This document shows positions 34,120-44,815 of a stretch of 64,000 nucleotides of DNA, piece by piece. A program made the position numbers and the translations under genes. How positions within the stretch are numbered: position 1 is the first letter of the stretch; each line of letters starts with the position of its first letter. The stretch spans positions 124,001 through 188,000 of the forward strand of contig NZ_JAKLTM010000006.1 of assembly GCF_022012305.1 (NCBI RefSeq), in the 5' to 3' direction. Under the pieces are notes generated by a model. The model worked only from the letters and a program-made list of their open reading frames with translations. It did no database searches and had not been told where the DNA came from. This stretch comes from Ramlibacter paludis. GTDB taxonomy: Bacteria; Pseudomonadota; Gammaproteobacteria; Burkholderiales; Burkholderiaceae_C.

Positions 34120-35073
34120 ATGAAAGCCCGCGTCCTCCAACTCAACCCGATCCTGGTCCCCGCGATCAACGACCAGCTCGCGGCGCGCTACACGGTGCAC
34201 AAGCACTTCGAAACCGCCGACCCCGAGGGCTGGCTGCGCGACAACGGCGCTGGCGTGGACGCCGTCATCACCGGCGGCCACACCGGCATCTCGCGCGCCA
34301 TGCTGGAGCAGATGCCGGCGCTCAAGGTGGTGGCCGTCAATGGCGTGGGCACGGATGCCGTCGACCTCGCCTACTGCCGCGCGCGCGGCCTGCCCGTGAC
34401 GGCGACGCTCGGTGCACTGACCGAAGACGTGGCCGACCTCGCCATCGGCCTGCTGATCGCCGCCTGCCGCAACCTGTGCGCCGGCGACCGTTTCGTGCGC
34501 GACGGCCAATGGGAACTGAAGCCCCAGCCTAGCGCGATCCCGCTGGCGCGCCGCTTCAGCGGCATGCGCGTCGGCGTGGTGGGCATGGGGCGCGTGGGCC
34601 GCGCAGTCGCGCAGCGCGCCGCCGCCTTCGGCTGCCCGATCAGCTACACCGACCTGCGCCGCATGGACGACGTGCCCTACCGCTTCGTGGCCGACCTGGT
34701 CGAACTGGCGCGCGACAGCGATGCGCTGGTGCTCTGCGCGGCCGCCGACCAGGCCGAAGGCATCGTCAACGCCGCGGTGCTCGATGCCCTCGGGCCGCGC
34801 GGCTTCCTGGTCAACGTTGCCCGCGGCCGCCTCGTCAACGAGGCCGACCTGCAGGCGGCCCTGGCCGCCGGCGCCATCGCCGGTGCCGGCCTCGACGTCT
34901 TCGTCGACGAGCCGCGCGTGCCGCTCGCCCTGCGCCAGTCCGACAGCGTGACCCTGCAGGCGCACCGCGCCAGCGCCACCTGGGAAACGCGCGCCGCCAT
35001 GGGCGAGATGGTGCTGGCCAGCCTGGAACAGGCGCTGGCCGGCCAGCGCCCGGCGATGAGCCTCACCACCTGA
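34120..35073 (+). CDS. D-isomer-specific 2-hydroxyacid dehydrogenase
   Basis: 317 residues. The Rossmann motif [14 protein letters not shown] is near residue 155. The catalytic Arg is in [13 protein letters not shown], the Glu in [10 protein letters not shown] and the His in [13 protein letters not shown]. It resembles glyoxylate/hydroxypyruvate reductases of the GhrB/HprA type, which reduce 2-oxoacids with NAD(P)H. It is the first gene of a run with an SDR and a Bug receptor (17 and 31 bp gaps), suggesting one catabolic unit for an unknown hydroxy acid. Confidence 0.88.
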   Translation: MKARVLQLNPILVPAINDQLAARYTVHKHFETADPEGWLRDNGAGVDAVITGGHTGISRAMLEQMPALKVVAVNGVGTDAVDLAYCRARGLPVTATLGALTEDVADLAIGLLIAACRNLCAGDRFVRDGQWELKPQPSAIPLARRFSGMRVGVVGMGRVGRAVAQRAAAFGCPISYTDLRRMDDVPYRFVADLVELARDSDALVLCAAADQAEGIVNAAVLDALGPRGFLVNVARGRLVNEADLQAALAAGAIAGAGLDVFVDEPRVPLALRQSDSVTLQAHRASATWETRAAMGEMVLASLEQALAGQRPAMSLTT

Positions 35074-35090
35074 ACCACGAGCACCATCCC

Positions 35091-35846
35091 ATGACACAAG
35101 GAAAGATCGCGCTGGTCACCGGCGCCGGCAGCGGCATAGGCCGCGCCACCGCAAACGCCCTGCTGGACGACGGCTGGAGCGTCGTGCTGGCCGGACGCCG
35201 CGCCGAGCCCCTCCAGGCGCTGGCCGCCGAAGCCGAAGCGCGCGGCCGGTTCGCGCTGGCCGTCCCCACCGACGTGACCGATCCCGCCAGCGTCGAAGCG
35301 CTGTTCGCGACCATCGAAGCCCGCTGCGGCCGCCTCGACCTGCTGTTCAACAATGCCGGGGTCAACGCGCCGGCCGTGCCCATGGACGAACTGCCGCTGG
35401 ACAAATGGTTCGCGGTGGTCGACACCAACATCACGGGCGTCTATCTCTGCGCGCGCGCCGCCTTCGGCCTGATGCGTCGGCAGTCGCCGCAAGGCGGCCG
35501 CATCATCAACAACGGCTCGGTCTCGGCCCACGCCCCGCGCCCCTTCACCGCGCCCTACACCGCCAGCAAGCACGCGGTGACCGGGCTCACCAAGGCGCTC
35601 GCGCTCGACGGCCGCGCGTACGGCATCGTGGCGAGCCAGGTCGACATCGGCAATGCGCTGACGGATCTGTCCGAACGCATGACGCGCGGCGTGCTGCAGG
35701 CCAACGGCACGGTCGCCCCCGAACCCATGATGGACGCACGCCACGTGGCCGACGCCGTGCGCCACATCGCCGCCCTGCCCCTGGGCGCAAACGTCCTGAA
35801 CATGACCGTCATGGCCAGCGCCATGCCCTTCGTCGGGCGTGGCTGA
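35091..35846 (+). CDS. Short-chain dehydrogenase/reductase
   Basis: 251 residues of a classical SDR: cofactor motif TGAGSGIG (residues 10-17), NNAG with a following VNAP, catalytic Ser in [10 protein letters not shown], and YTASK. It oxidises or reduces an alcohol or ketone using NAD(P); the substrate is not evident. It probably works with the hydroxyacid dehydrogenase just upstream. Confidence 0.9.
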   Translation: MTQGKIALVTGAGSGIGRATANALLDDGWSVVLAGRRAEPLQALAAEAEARGRFALAVPTDVTDPASVEALFATIEARCGRLDLLFNNAGVNAPAVPMDELPLDKWFAVVDTNITGVYLCARAAFGLMRRQSPQGGRIINNGSVSAHAPRPFTAPYTASKHAVTGLTKALALDGRAYGIVASQVDIGNALTDLSERMTRGVLQANGTVAPEPMMDARHVADAVRHIAALPLGANVLNMTVMASAMPFVGRG

Positions 35847-35877
35847 AACCGACCCACCCCCCCAGAGGAGACATTCC

Positions 35878-36849
35878 ATGCAACGCAGACCCCTGTTGAA
35901 AACCCTCGCGGCTGCTGCCCTTGCCACCGCGGCGACCCTGGCCTCGGCCCAGGCCTGGCCCACGCGCGCCATCAAGATCATCGTGCCGGCGCCGCCCGGC
36001 GGTGCGATCGACACCATCGCCCGCGTGGTCGGCGACAAGCTCTCGGTCTCGCTCGGCCAGCCGGTGGTGGTCGACAACCGCCCCGGCGCGTCCAACAACC
36101 TCGGCACCGATGCGCTGGCCAAGTCGGCGCCGGACGGCTACACGATCGGCATCGTCGGCGGCAGCCACAACACCAACAAGTTCCTGTTCCGGAACCTCGG
36201 CTGGGACCCGGAGAAGAGCTTCGAGCCCATCGTCTACACGCACGAGGTGCCGCTGGTGTTCGCGATCTATCCGCAGATCCCGGCGAAGACGCTGCCCGAG
36301 CTCGTCGCCTGGATGAAGGCGCATCCCGACCAGGCCAAGGTGGCGACCTCCGGGCGCGGCAGCGCGCAGGAGATGGCCGCGGAAATGTTCAAGATGGCCA
36401 GCGGCGCGCCCATGCTGCTGGTGCCTTACAAGGGCTCGTCGGCCGCGCACCCGGACCTGCTGGCCGGCCGCACCGCCCTCTACATCGACACGATCAGCGC
36501 GATCCAGTCGCAGGTGAAGGCCGGCAACGCGCGCGCGGTCGCGGTGTCGACGCGCAAGCGCGCGTCGTCGCTACCCGACGTGCCGACCGCCGAGGAGCAG
36601 GGCTTCAAGGGCTACGACGCCAACACCAACGGTGGCTTCCTGGCGCCGGCCGGCACGCCCAAGGCCATCGTCGCGAAGCTGAATGCGGAGATCAACGCGG
36701 CGCTCAAGCTGCCCGACGTGCGCGCCAAGCTCGAAGCCGCAGGCATCGAGATCCAGGGCGGCACGCCGCAGGAGTACGCCGCGTTGATCAAGTCGGACCT
36801 GGCCAAGTGGGGCAAGGTCGTGAAGGAGGCGGGGATCCAGGCCGAGTGA
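35878..36849 (+). CDS. Bug-family (TctC-like) periplasmic binding protein
   Basis: 323 residues, ATG 35878 after AGAGGAG. A signal peptide (about 1-23, ending ASA-QAW) precedes the Bug fold: WPTRAIKIIVPAPPGGAIDTIARVV, the ligand-loop VVDNRPGASNNLGTDALAKSAPDG and a C-terminal LPDVPTAEEQGFKGYD. Such receptors bind carboxylates for tripartite tricarboxylate transporters. No TctA or TctB gene is next to it, so it is an orphan receptor as is common in Burkholderiales. Last gene of the hydroxyacid dehydrogenase-SDR unit. Confidence 0.92.
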   Translation: MQRRPLLKTLAAAALATAATLASAQAWPTRAIKIIVPAPPGGAIDTIARVVGDKLSVSLGQPVVVDNRPGASNNLGTDALAKSAPDGYTIGIVGGSHNTNKFLFRNLGWDPEKSFEPIVYTHEVPLVFAIYPQIPAKTLPELVAWMKAHPDQAKVATSGRGSAQEMAAEMFKMASGAPMLLVPYKGSSAAHPDLLAGRTALYIDTISAIQSQVKAGNARAVAVSTRKRASSLPDVPTAEEQGFKGYDANTNGGFLAPAGTPKAIVAKLNAEINAALKLPDVRAKLEAAGIEIQGGTPQEYAALIKSDLAKWGKVVKEAGIQAE

Positions 36850-36859
36850 CAATCGGCGC

Positions 36860-37510
36860 ATGGCCAGCGCCCCCCTGCTCACCCTGCTGCAATCCACCAT
36901 CGAGGCCGCCGCGACGGTGGCCTTCGCCTTGTCGGGGCTGCTGGCGGCCGCGCGCAAGCGCCTCGACGCCGTGGGCGTGTGCCTCGTCACCGGCCTCGCC
37001 GCTTTCGGCGGCGGCACCCTGCGCGACGTCCTGCTGGACCGCCGCCCCTTCTTCTGGGTGGCGCACGCGGAATGGTTGTGGGGCCTGCTGGCGCTCTGCG
37101 TGGGCGCGATGTTCTTCCTGCGCGCGCAGCACTTCGCCCTGACCGAGCGCGCCATGCAGTGGCCCGACGCCCTGGGCCTGGGCCTCTTCAGCGCCAGCGG
37201 CACCCAGCTGGCCCTGGCGCAGGACCTGCCCGGCATCGTCGCCGTGCTGATGGGCGTGATCACCGCCACCTTCGGCGGCGTGCTGCGCGACATCGTCTGC
37301 AACGAGATTCCCACGGCCCTGCGCGACCACAGCCCGTATGCCATCTGCGCTTTCGCGGGCGGCTGGGCGCTCGTCGCCGCACAGGCCGGCGGCATGCCCC
37401 AGGACTGGAGCATGGTGCTGGCGGTGGCCGTGGCCACCGGGCTGCGGGTGGCGGCGCTGCTCTCGCGCTATTCGCTGCCGCGGTGGACGTCGGGCAGCGA
37501 TTCGGCGTGA
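36860..37510 (+). CDS. TRIC/YadS-family cation channel protein
   Basis: 216 residues with about seven membrane helices in two related halves. The repeated motif is LAAFGGGTLRDVLLDRRPFFW in the first half and ITATFGGVLRDIVCNEIP in the second; GGG-x-RD and GG-x-x-RD are the pore-lining hallmarks of TRIC-type channels. It belongs in the inner membrane and probably conducts K+ or other monovalent cations. It starts 10 bp after the Bug gene but is likely only co-transcribed by chance. Confidence 0.9.
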   Translation: MASAPLLTLLQSTIEAAATVAFALSGLLAAARKRLDAVGVCLVTGLAAFGGGTLRDVLLDRRPFFWVAHAEWLWGLLALCVGAMFFLRAQHFALTERAMQWPDALGLGLFSASGTQLALAQDLPGIVAVLMGVITATFGGVLRDIVCNEIPTALRDHSPYAICAFAGGWALVAAQAGGMPQDWSMVLAVAVATGLRVAALLSRYSLPRWTSGSDSA

Positions 37511-37517
37511 GCTGCCG

Positions 37518-37973
37518 CTACAGCACTTCCTCCACGGAATAGATCGGGCCGGCCGGCTCGCGGCGGCCGGTGCCCACGGCGACGATCTTGTTGATCCACG
37601 CGTACCTCTGCGACCCGGTCTCGAAGACCGGCGCGATGCGGAAGTAGTAGCTCGCCGGATCGACGACTTCGCCGGCGGCCAGCCGGGCCATCACCTCGGC
37701 GGGGCCATGGCGCAAGCCACGGTAGGCCATGTAGATGTGCTCGCCGTCGTCCGTGCGCAGCAGGATGCGCACGTCCAGCACGGTCACGCCGTCATGCCGC
37801 TGCAGCAGCCAGTCGCCGCCGGGCGCACCGACCACGGTGCCGCGCAGGCGCTCGCCCTGGAATTCACCGGCGGTCACGGCGGCGATGCGGCGGCGGCCCA
37901 GGGGCGTGTCGCCGATGTCGGTGATCTGCGGCACCTGCAGCCGGATCTCGAAGAGCGGACGGGTCGCGATCAC
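37518..37973 (-). CDS. DUF3237 (UPF0311) protein
   Basis: 151 residues, starting at GTG 37973. The core is a small beta-barrel of the DUF3237 family: RPLFEIRLQVPQITDIGDTPLGRRRI, GEFQGERLRGTVVGAPGGDWLL, DGVTVLDVRILLRTDDGEHIYM and a C-terminal YYFRIAPVFETGSQRYAWINK. Function of the family is not established. The GTG overlaps the stop of a 9-codon reading frame that carries the better ribosome site (see next entry), so translation may be coupled, or the true N-terminus may be in that frame. Confidence 0.87.
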   Translation of the reverse strand: MIATRPLFEIRLQVPQITDIGDTPLGRRRIAAVTAGEFQGERLRGTVVGAPGGDWLLQRHDGVTVLDVRILLRTDDGEHIYMAYRGLRHGPAEVMARLAAGEVVDPASYYFRIAPVFETGSQRYAWINKIVAVGTGRREPAGPIYSVEEVL

Positions 37974-37999
37974 AGCGGGCCCACCTGGAACTCGTTCAT
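37970..37999 (-). CDS. Possible 9-residue leader peptide (MNEFQVGPL)
   Basis: ATG at 37999 has a GAGGGAAGACA site, and its TGA overlaps the GTG of the DUF3237 gene as GTGA. It may be a coupling leader, or the real N-terminus joined by a one-base sequencing or genuine frameshift. Confidence 0.35.
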   Translation of the reverse strand: MNEFQVGPL

Positions 38000-38061
38000 T
38001 GTCTTCCCTCGGGTTGAGGCTGGGATTAAACGGACCCCGTGCGGCGCCGTCAAGGAGGGAA

Positions 38062-38532
38062 TCAGCGGGCCCGCTCGACCCGCGCCGCGTAGCAGCCGTA
38101 CTTCGCGTAATGCACGTGCAGGTAGTCCGCGCAGGGATCCGCCAGCAAGGTCGCGATCGCGCGCTCCACCTGCGTGCCTTCCACCAGTTCCGCCCCGACG
38201 ATCATTCCCGCGCCATCGAAGGCGCGCAGCGAAAGCGTGCGCCGGCGCAGCACCTGCGGCACTTCGTCGATGGCGTCGAAGCTCGTCCGCTCGCCTTCGA
38301 GCACGAAGATGGCATGGCTGGCCCGATATGGACTCCGCGCCGGCTGGTGCTCGAAGTTGAGGAGCAGCAGGCGCTCGCCGGGCTCGGCGTCACGCAGCGC
38401 GACACGGTCCGGAAATCCGGGGCACTGGTCGGCCACGCGCCGCAGCACGCCGCGCGCGGCGAGTTCTTCGTCGGACAGGCCGGCCAACGGCAGGAAGTTC
38501 GAGGCCGGCAGGCCCTGGATGCGGAAGTGCAT
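38062..38532 (-). CDS. DUF1203 protein
   Basis: 156 residues, start 38532 with AGGAGAA. The sequence MHFRIQGLPASNFLPLAGLS opens the protein, with PGFPDRVALRDAEPGERLLLLNFEHQ and the C-terminal VHYAKYGCYAARV, all characteristic of DUF1203. It is a small soluble protein of unknown role. It shows no operon link to either side. Confidence 0.88.
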   Translation of the reverse strand: MHFRIQGLPASNFLPLAGLSDEELAARGVLRRVADQCPGFPDRVALRDAEPGERLLLLNFEHQPARSPYRASHAIFVLEGERTSFDAIDEVPQVLRRRTLSLRAFDGAGMIVGAELVEGTQVERAIATLLADPCADYLHVHYAKYGCYAARVERAR

Positions 38533-38606
38533 GGCGTTCTCCTGAAGCGATGCACCACTGTGCGCGCCATGCGCCCGCCGCACTGGCCGTTTCCGGACCC
38601 ACGTTC

Positions 38607-38936
38607 CTACCAGCCCAGCCCGAAGCGCAGCGCCAGCATCACGCCGGTGCCGCAGACGATGGTGCCGAACAGGTCCTTGCGCCAGACGTAGAAGGCCAGC
38701 CCCGCCAGCGCGCCGAAGATGCGTGCGTCCTTCCAGGTGTGGATCAAATGGCCTTGCGTCATCACAACTTCGGGCACCACCACGGCCGCCAGCGCCGCGA
38801 TGGGCGCATAGCGCAGGCCTTCGCGCAGCCAGCGCGGCATCGGCAGTTCCTGCTCCGGCAGCAGGAAGAAGGCGCGGCACAACAGCGTGACGGCCGCCAT
38901 GCCCAGGATGGTGAAGAAGATTTCCCAGGAGCTCAT
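38607..38936 (-). CDS. azlD: AzlD-type small exporter subunit
   Basis: 109 residues with about four membrane helices (WEIFFTILGMAAVTLLCRAFF, YAPIAALAAVVVPEVV, FGALAGLAFYVWR, TIVCGTGVMLALRF). It matches AzlD, which works with AzlC to export branched-chain amino acids or analogues. Its start overlaps the azlC stop by 4 bp, so the two are translated together. Confidence 0.88.
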   Translation of the reverse strand: MSSWEIFFTILGMAAVTLLCRAFFLLPEQELPMPRWLREGLRYAPIAALAAVVVPEVVMTQGHLIHTWKDARIFGALAGLAFYVWRKDLFGTIVCGTGVMLALRFGLGW

Positions 38937-39676
38937 CGCGCTGCCTCCGGGCGCGCGTGCTGCGCCAGGATGCCCACGGTGACGGCAGCGGCGATCGCCA
39001 CCACGATGTTCAGGCGCAGGGGCAGGCCGTAAGCGGCGATGGCGGCGCAGCCGGCAACGATGGCGGCGACCCAGGTCGAGCGGCTGCGCAGCTGGCTGCA
39101 GGTGAGCGCCAGCAGGGCCATGGTGCCGGCGAAGCCTATGCCCCACTCCGGCGGAATGGCCTTGCCGGCCACGATGCCGGTGATCACCGCGACCTGCCAG
39201 AAGCCGTAGTTGACGACGGCGGCGCCCCAGAAGTAGTCCTCCTGCCCCGGCTCGACCCGCGGCTCGGGATAGCGGCGCAGGAACATGGCGAAGATGGTGT
39301 CGCCCATGAAGTAGCTGAGGACGACGCGGCGCCTGCGCGGCAGGTGCGCGAAGTAGGGGCGGTACTGGTAGCTGAAGACCAGGAAGCGCAGGTTGACGCA
39401 CATGACCGTCGCCCACACGACCCACATCGGCGCGTCGCTGGCGATCAGCGGCAGGGCCGCCACCTGCGAGGAGCCGGCCGAGACCAGGATGGACATCAGG
39501 ATTGCCAGCGGCACGCTCATGCCGCTCTTGGCCATGGCCACACCCGCTACCAGCCCCCAGGCCGAGATGCCGATGGACATCGGCACGCATTCACGGACAC
39601 CCGCGCGGACCATGGGCCGCCGCGCCATTTCCACCGCCTGGCGGCGCAGGCCGGCGATGCGCTCTGACAGATGCAA
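38933..39676 (-). CDS. azlC: AzlC-type branched-chain amino acid exporter
   Basis: 247 residues with about eight membrane helices. The family phrases are VPMSIGISAWGLVAGVAMAK, SAGSSQVAALPLI, VNLRFLVFSYQYRPYFAHLP and FMGDTIFAMFLRRYP. AzlC forms the main part of the AzlCD (BrnFE-like) exporter for branched-chain amino acids. It is the first gene of the azlCD pair. Confidence 0.9.
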   Translation of the reverse strand: MHLSERIAGLRRQAVEMARRPMVRAGVRECVPMSIGISAWGLVAGVAMAKSGMSVPLAILMSILVSAGSSQVAALPLIASDAPMWVVWATVMCVNLRFLVFSYQYRPYFAHLPRRRRVVLSYFMGDTIFAMFLRRYPEPRVEPGQEDYFWGAAVVNYGFWQVAVITGIVAGKAIPPEWGIGFAGTMALLALTCSQLRSRSTWVAAIVAGCAAIAAYGLPLRLNIVVAIAAAVTVGILAQHARPEAAR

Positions 39677-39759
39677 GGCTTCTCCCTATCAACCCCTATT
39701 GTCCTTCACCCGGGGATTTCCCACACTGCGCCGCTACCCCCCTCCCGAAGGAAACCTGC

Positions 39760-40566
39760 ATGCGCTGCCTCCTCCTTGCCTGCGCCATCGCCGCCGCCGC
39801 GAACGCCCTGCCCGCCGCGGCGCAACCCGCGCCCGAGGTCACCCTCACGCGGCTGGACTGCGGCAACGGCTTCAACGACCAGCGCCGCTTCAGCGACACT
39901 TTCGCGTACAGCGACCCGAAGGTGCCTTTCACCTTCAGCTGCTACGTCATCAAGCACGGCGAGGACTACATGGTCTGGGACACCGGCTACCTGCCCGGCT
40001 CCAACCCGAACGCTCCCACGATCTCGCTGGGCGACCAGCTCGCGCAGATGAAGGTGCGGCCCGAGCAGGTGAAGTTCGTCGGCATCAGCCACTTCCACGC
40101 CGACCACACCGGCCAGCTCGGGACCGTGCCGGGCGCCACGCTGCTGATCGGCGAGCGCGAGTGGGCCGCCCTCACCTCCACGCCGCCGATGACCGGCGCC
40201 AACGTGGCCGGCTTCAAGCATTGGCTCACCGGCGGCGGCAAGGTGGAACCGCAGGCCGCCGACAAGGACGTCTTCGGCGACGGCACCGTGATGATCCTGA
40301 AGACGCCCGGCCACACGCCCGGCCACCAAGCGCTGCTGGTGCGCCTGAAGGACAAGGGCCCGGTGATCCTGGTCGGCGACGCCGCCCACTTCCACGAGAA
40401 CTACGAAAGCAACGGGGTGCCGGGCTTCAACTACGACCGCGCGCAGACCGTCGCCTCGCTCGAGCGGATCAAGCAGATCCAGAAGAACCTGAAGGCCACC
40501 GTCATCATCCAGCACGACCCGCGCGACGTCGGCAAGCTGCCGGCTTTCCCGGCGGCAGCGCGCTAG
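39760..40566 (+). CDS. Exported MBL-fold hydrolase of the N-acyl-homoserine-lactonase type
   Basis: 268 residues. A signal peptide (1-21, ending AAA-QP) directs it to the periplasm. The metal motif is H111-F-H113-A-D115-H116, followed by the later ligands in TPGHTPGHQ, VGDAAHF and IQHDP. This pattern (HxHxDH with long spacing and a Tyr near the C-terminus) fits the AiiA-like/AHL-lactonase subfamily. A signal peptide is unusual for cytoplasmic quorum-quenching lactonases. Actual substrate is not proven. It ends 4 bp inside the convergent histidine kinase gene. Confidence 0.85.
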   Translation: MRCLLLACAIAAAANALPAAAQPAPEVTLTRLDCGNGFNDQRRFSDTFAYSDPKVPFTFSCYVIKHGEDYMVWDTGYLPGSNPNAPTISLGDQLAQMKVRPEQVKFVGISHFHADHTGQLGTVPGATLLIGEREWAALTSTPPMTGANVAGFKHWLTGGGKVEPQAADKDVFGDGTVMILKTPGHTPGHQALLVRLKDKGPVILVGDAAHFHENYESNGVPGFNYDRAQTVASLERIKQIQKNLKATVIIQHDPRDVGKLPAFPAAAR

Positions 40567-42242
40567 CCGGCCGCCGGCAGTTCGATCCGGAGCGTGAGGC
40601 CGGCGCCGTCGGCGCGCTCCGCCCAGATGCGGCCGTCGTGCGCCTCCAGGATGGTCCGGCTCACGGCCAGGCCCATGCCGATTCCGTTCGGCTTGGTGGT
40701 GACGAAGTGGTCGAAGATCCGCTCGAGTTCCGACTCCGCGATGCCCGGCCCGCTGTCGCGGACCGTCACCGCTATCCGATGCGCGTCGACCCGCCGCGTG
40801 CTGACGTGGATCTCGCGCCGCTGCGCATCGGCGGCGTTGATCGCCTCCTGGGCGTTCACCAGCAGGTTCAGCAGCACCTGCCGCAGCTGGATCGCATCGC
40901 CCGTCACGGCCGGCAGGTCCGCGGCCAGGTCCGCCGCGACCTCGACGCGATTGCGCACCAGGCTGCCCTTGAGCAGGCGCAGCACGTCCTCCACCACGGC
41001 GTTCAGGCTCACCGTCGCATGCTGGGTCGCCCCCTTGCGGAACAGGAGGCGCAGGCGGCTGATGGTTTCTCCGGCATCGCGCGCCGCGGCGGCAATGTCC
41101 ACCAGCGTCTGGTCGAGCTCCGGGTGCCGCGCATCGATCTGCCGGAAGCGGCGCGCCGCCTGCGCGTTGGCCAGGATGGCCGTGAGCGGCTGCCCGACCT
41201 CGTGCGCCAGCGACGCCGACAGTTCGCCCAGCGCGGTGACCCGCTGGGCATGGGCCAGGTCGCTCTCGGCGCGCCGCAGCTCGGTGAGGTCGTAGAAGCT
41301 GAAGATGTTGCGTTCGCCGCTGGCCAGCAGGATGCGGTCGGCGTGGACGGCCAGGATGCGCGCCTCGCCTCCGGCCCTCTGGACGGTGAGGACCTCGCCC
41401 GTGACCTTGCGGCCTGCGGCGAGCTCGGCGTAGATCCGCTCGCGCGCGCCGGCATCGGCGACCAGGCCGTGCTCGATGGCGCTCCTGCCCAGCGCGTCGC
41501 CCGGCGCCAGGCCCAGCGCCTCGATCGCCAGCGCGTTGGCCCGCTCGATCTCGCCGCGCGGCGGCCGGGTGATGACGATGGGCGCGGGCGCGGTGTCGAA
41601 GATCTTCTGCAGCGTGCGCTCGTTTTCCTGCAGTTCGCGGCGGCTGCGCTGGTAGGCGATGATGATGATGGAGAACATCAGCGGCACGTTGAACAGCGGG
41701 ATCACCACGTGGCTGCCCACGCCCTTGCCCAGTACGGACAATGCGATGCCCACGTACCCGACCCACACGAAGATGGTTCCGGCGGCAAACGCATAGCCGG
41801 GCAGGCGTTCGGTCGCATACGCCCAGGACAAGGCACTCGCCAGGATCAGCAACTGCGTGAAAAAGCGCGCGTACTCCAGTTCCGCGGGCATGCCGCCCAC
41901 CAGCCCCGCCAGCGTGAAGGAAAGATCGGCCAGGGCCGTCGCCCCGACGATCCAGGGACGTTTCCAGGGCTTGCCGGGCAACAGGTCGTAAGCGCCCAGC
42001 ACGAAGAAGAAGGACAGCAGCGCGCTTTGCAGGCTCAGGACCGGCGCCAGTTCCGGCTTGCCCAGCGCGAAAAAGGCGGTCGCCCAGCGGATCCAGCCGA
42101 AGGTCCAGCCCAGCGCCCAGAACAGCAGGAACCGCTCGCTGCGGCGCTCGTTCCAGAGATAGAACGCGATGACGGAGCAGGCGAAATTGAGCAATCCGCC
42201 GACCAGCAGCGTCTGCAGGGCAAGGGCGTTGGCGGCAGGCAC
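40563..42242 (-). CDS. Orphan membrane sensor histidine kinase with PAS domain
   Basis: 559 residues. About six membrane helices fill 8-197, and a PAS-like domain is at about 208-320 (IFDTAPAPIVITRPPRGEIERANALA). The HisKA box has H347 in LSASLAHEVGQPLTAILANAQ, a FixL/DctB-like form. The ATPase domain has LLNLLVNAQEAINAAD (N box), RDSGPGIAESELERIFDHFVTTK and GIGMGLAVSRTILEAHDGR. No response regulator gene is adjacent; the partner must be elsewhere. The membrane part resembles sensory 7TM-type input but has no assigned ligand. Confidence 0.9.
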   Translation of the reverse strand: MPAANALALQTLLVGGLLNFACSVIAFYLWNERRSERFLLFWALGWTFGWIRWATAFFALGKPELAPVLSLQSALLSFFFVLGAYDLLPGKPWKRPWIVGATALADLSFTLAGLVGGMPAELEYARFFTQLLILASALSWAYATERLPGYAFAAGTIFVWVGYVGIALSVLGKGVGSHVVIPLFNVPLMFSIIIIAYQRSRRELQENERTLQKIFDTAPAPIVITRPPRGEIERANALAIEALGLAPGDALGRSAIEHGLVADAGARERIYAELAAGRKVTGEVLTVQRAGGEARILAVHADRILLASGERNIFSFYDLTELRRAESDLAHAQRVTALGELSASLAHEVGQPLTAILANAQAARRFRQIDARHPELDQTLVDIAAAARDAGETISRLRLLFRKGATQHATVSLNAVVEDVLRLLKGSLVRNRVEVAADLAADLPAVTGDAIQLRQVLLNLLVNAQEAINAADAQRREIHVSTRRVDAHRIAVTVRDSGPGIAESELERIFDHFVTTKPNGIGMGLAVSRTILEAHDGRIWAERADGAGLTLRIELPAAG

Positions 42243-42352
42243 GGTCTATTGTCACGGCTGGGCGGCTTCACACGCCTCCCGGACAAGCCCGGGCTTGCAA
42301 TCTCGCCGGGGGCGACCAGATGATGCGCCGGCACGCAAGAAAGGAAAGCCCC

Positions 42353-42613
42353 ATGTGGAAACGCATTGCCCTGTTCTGGACGCTGTTTCGCGGCGACGCC
42401 CGCCGGCTCTGGGCTGCGCTGCGCCATCCGGCCGCGCCGGGCTGGCTCAAATGGGGCACGGCGCTCACCGTGCTGTACCTGGTGTCGCCGATCGACCTGA
42501 TCCCGGACGGAATCCCCTTCCTGGGCTGGGCCGACGACCTCGCCGTGGTGACCTTCGCGCTGCGGTGGATGTTGAAGCGGCTGCCGGCGGAAGTGACGGC
42601 GCAGCGGGATTGA
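42353..42613 (+). CDS. YkvA-family DUF1232 protein
   Basis: 86 residues, ATG 42353 after AAAGGAAAG. The segment VLYLVSPIDLIPDGIPFLGWADDLAVV is the DUF1232 signature and probably a membrane-associated hairpin. Family function is unknown. It converges on the pmd operon with a 1-bp gap. Confidence 0.87.
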   Translation: MWKRIALFWTLFRGDARRLWAALRHPAAPGWLKWGTALTVLYLVSPIDLIPDGIPFLGWADDLAVVTFALRWMLKRLPAEVTAQRD

Positions 42614-42614
42614 G

Positions 42615-44815
<2,201 letters not shown>

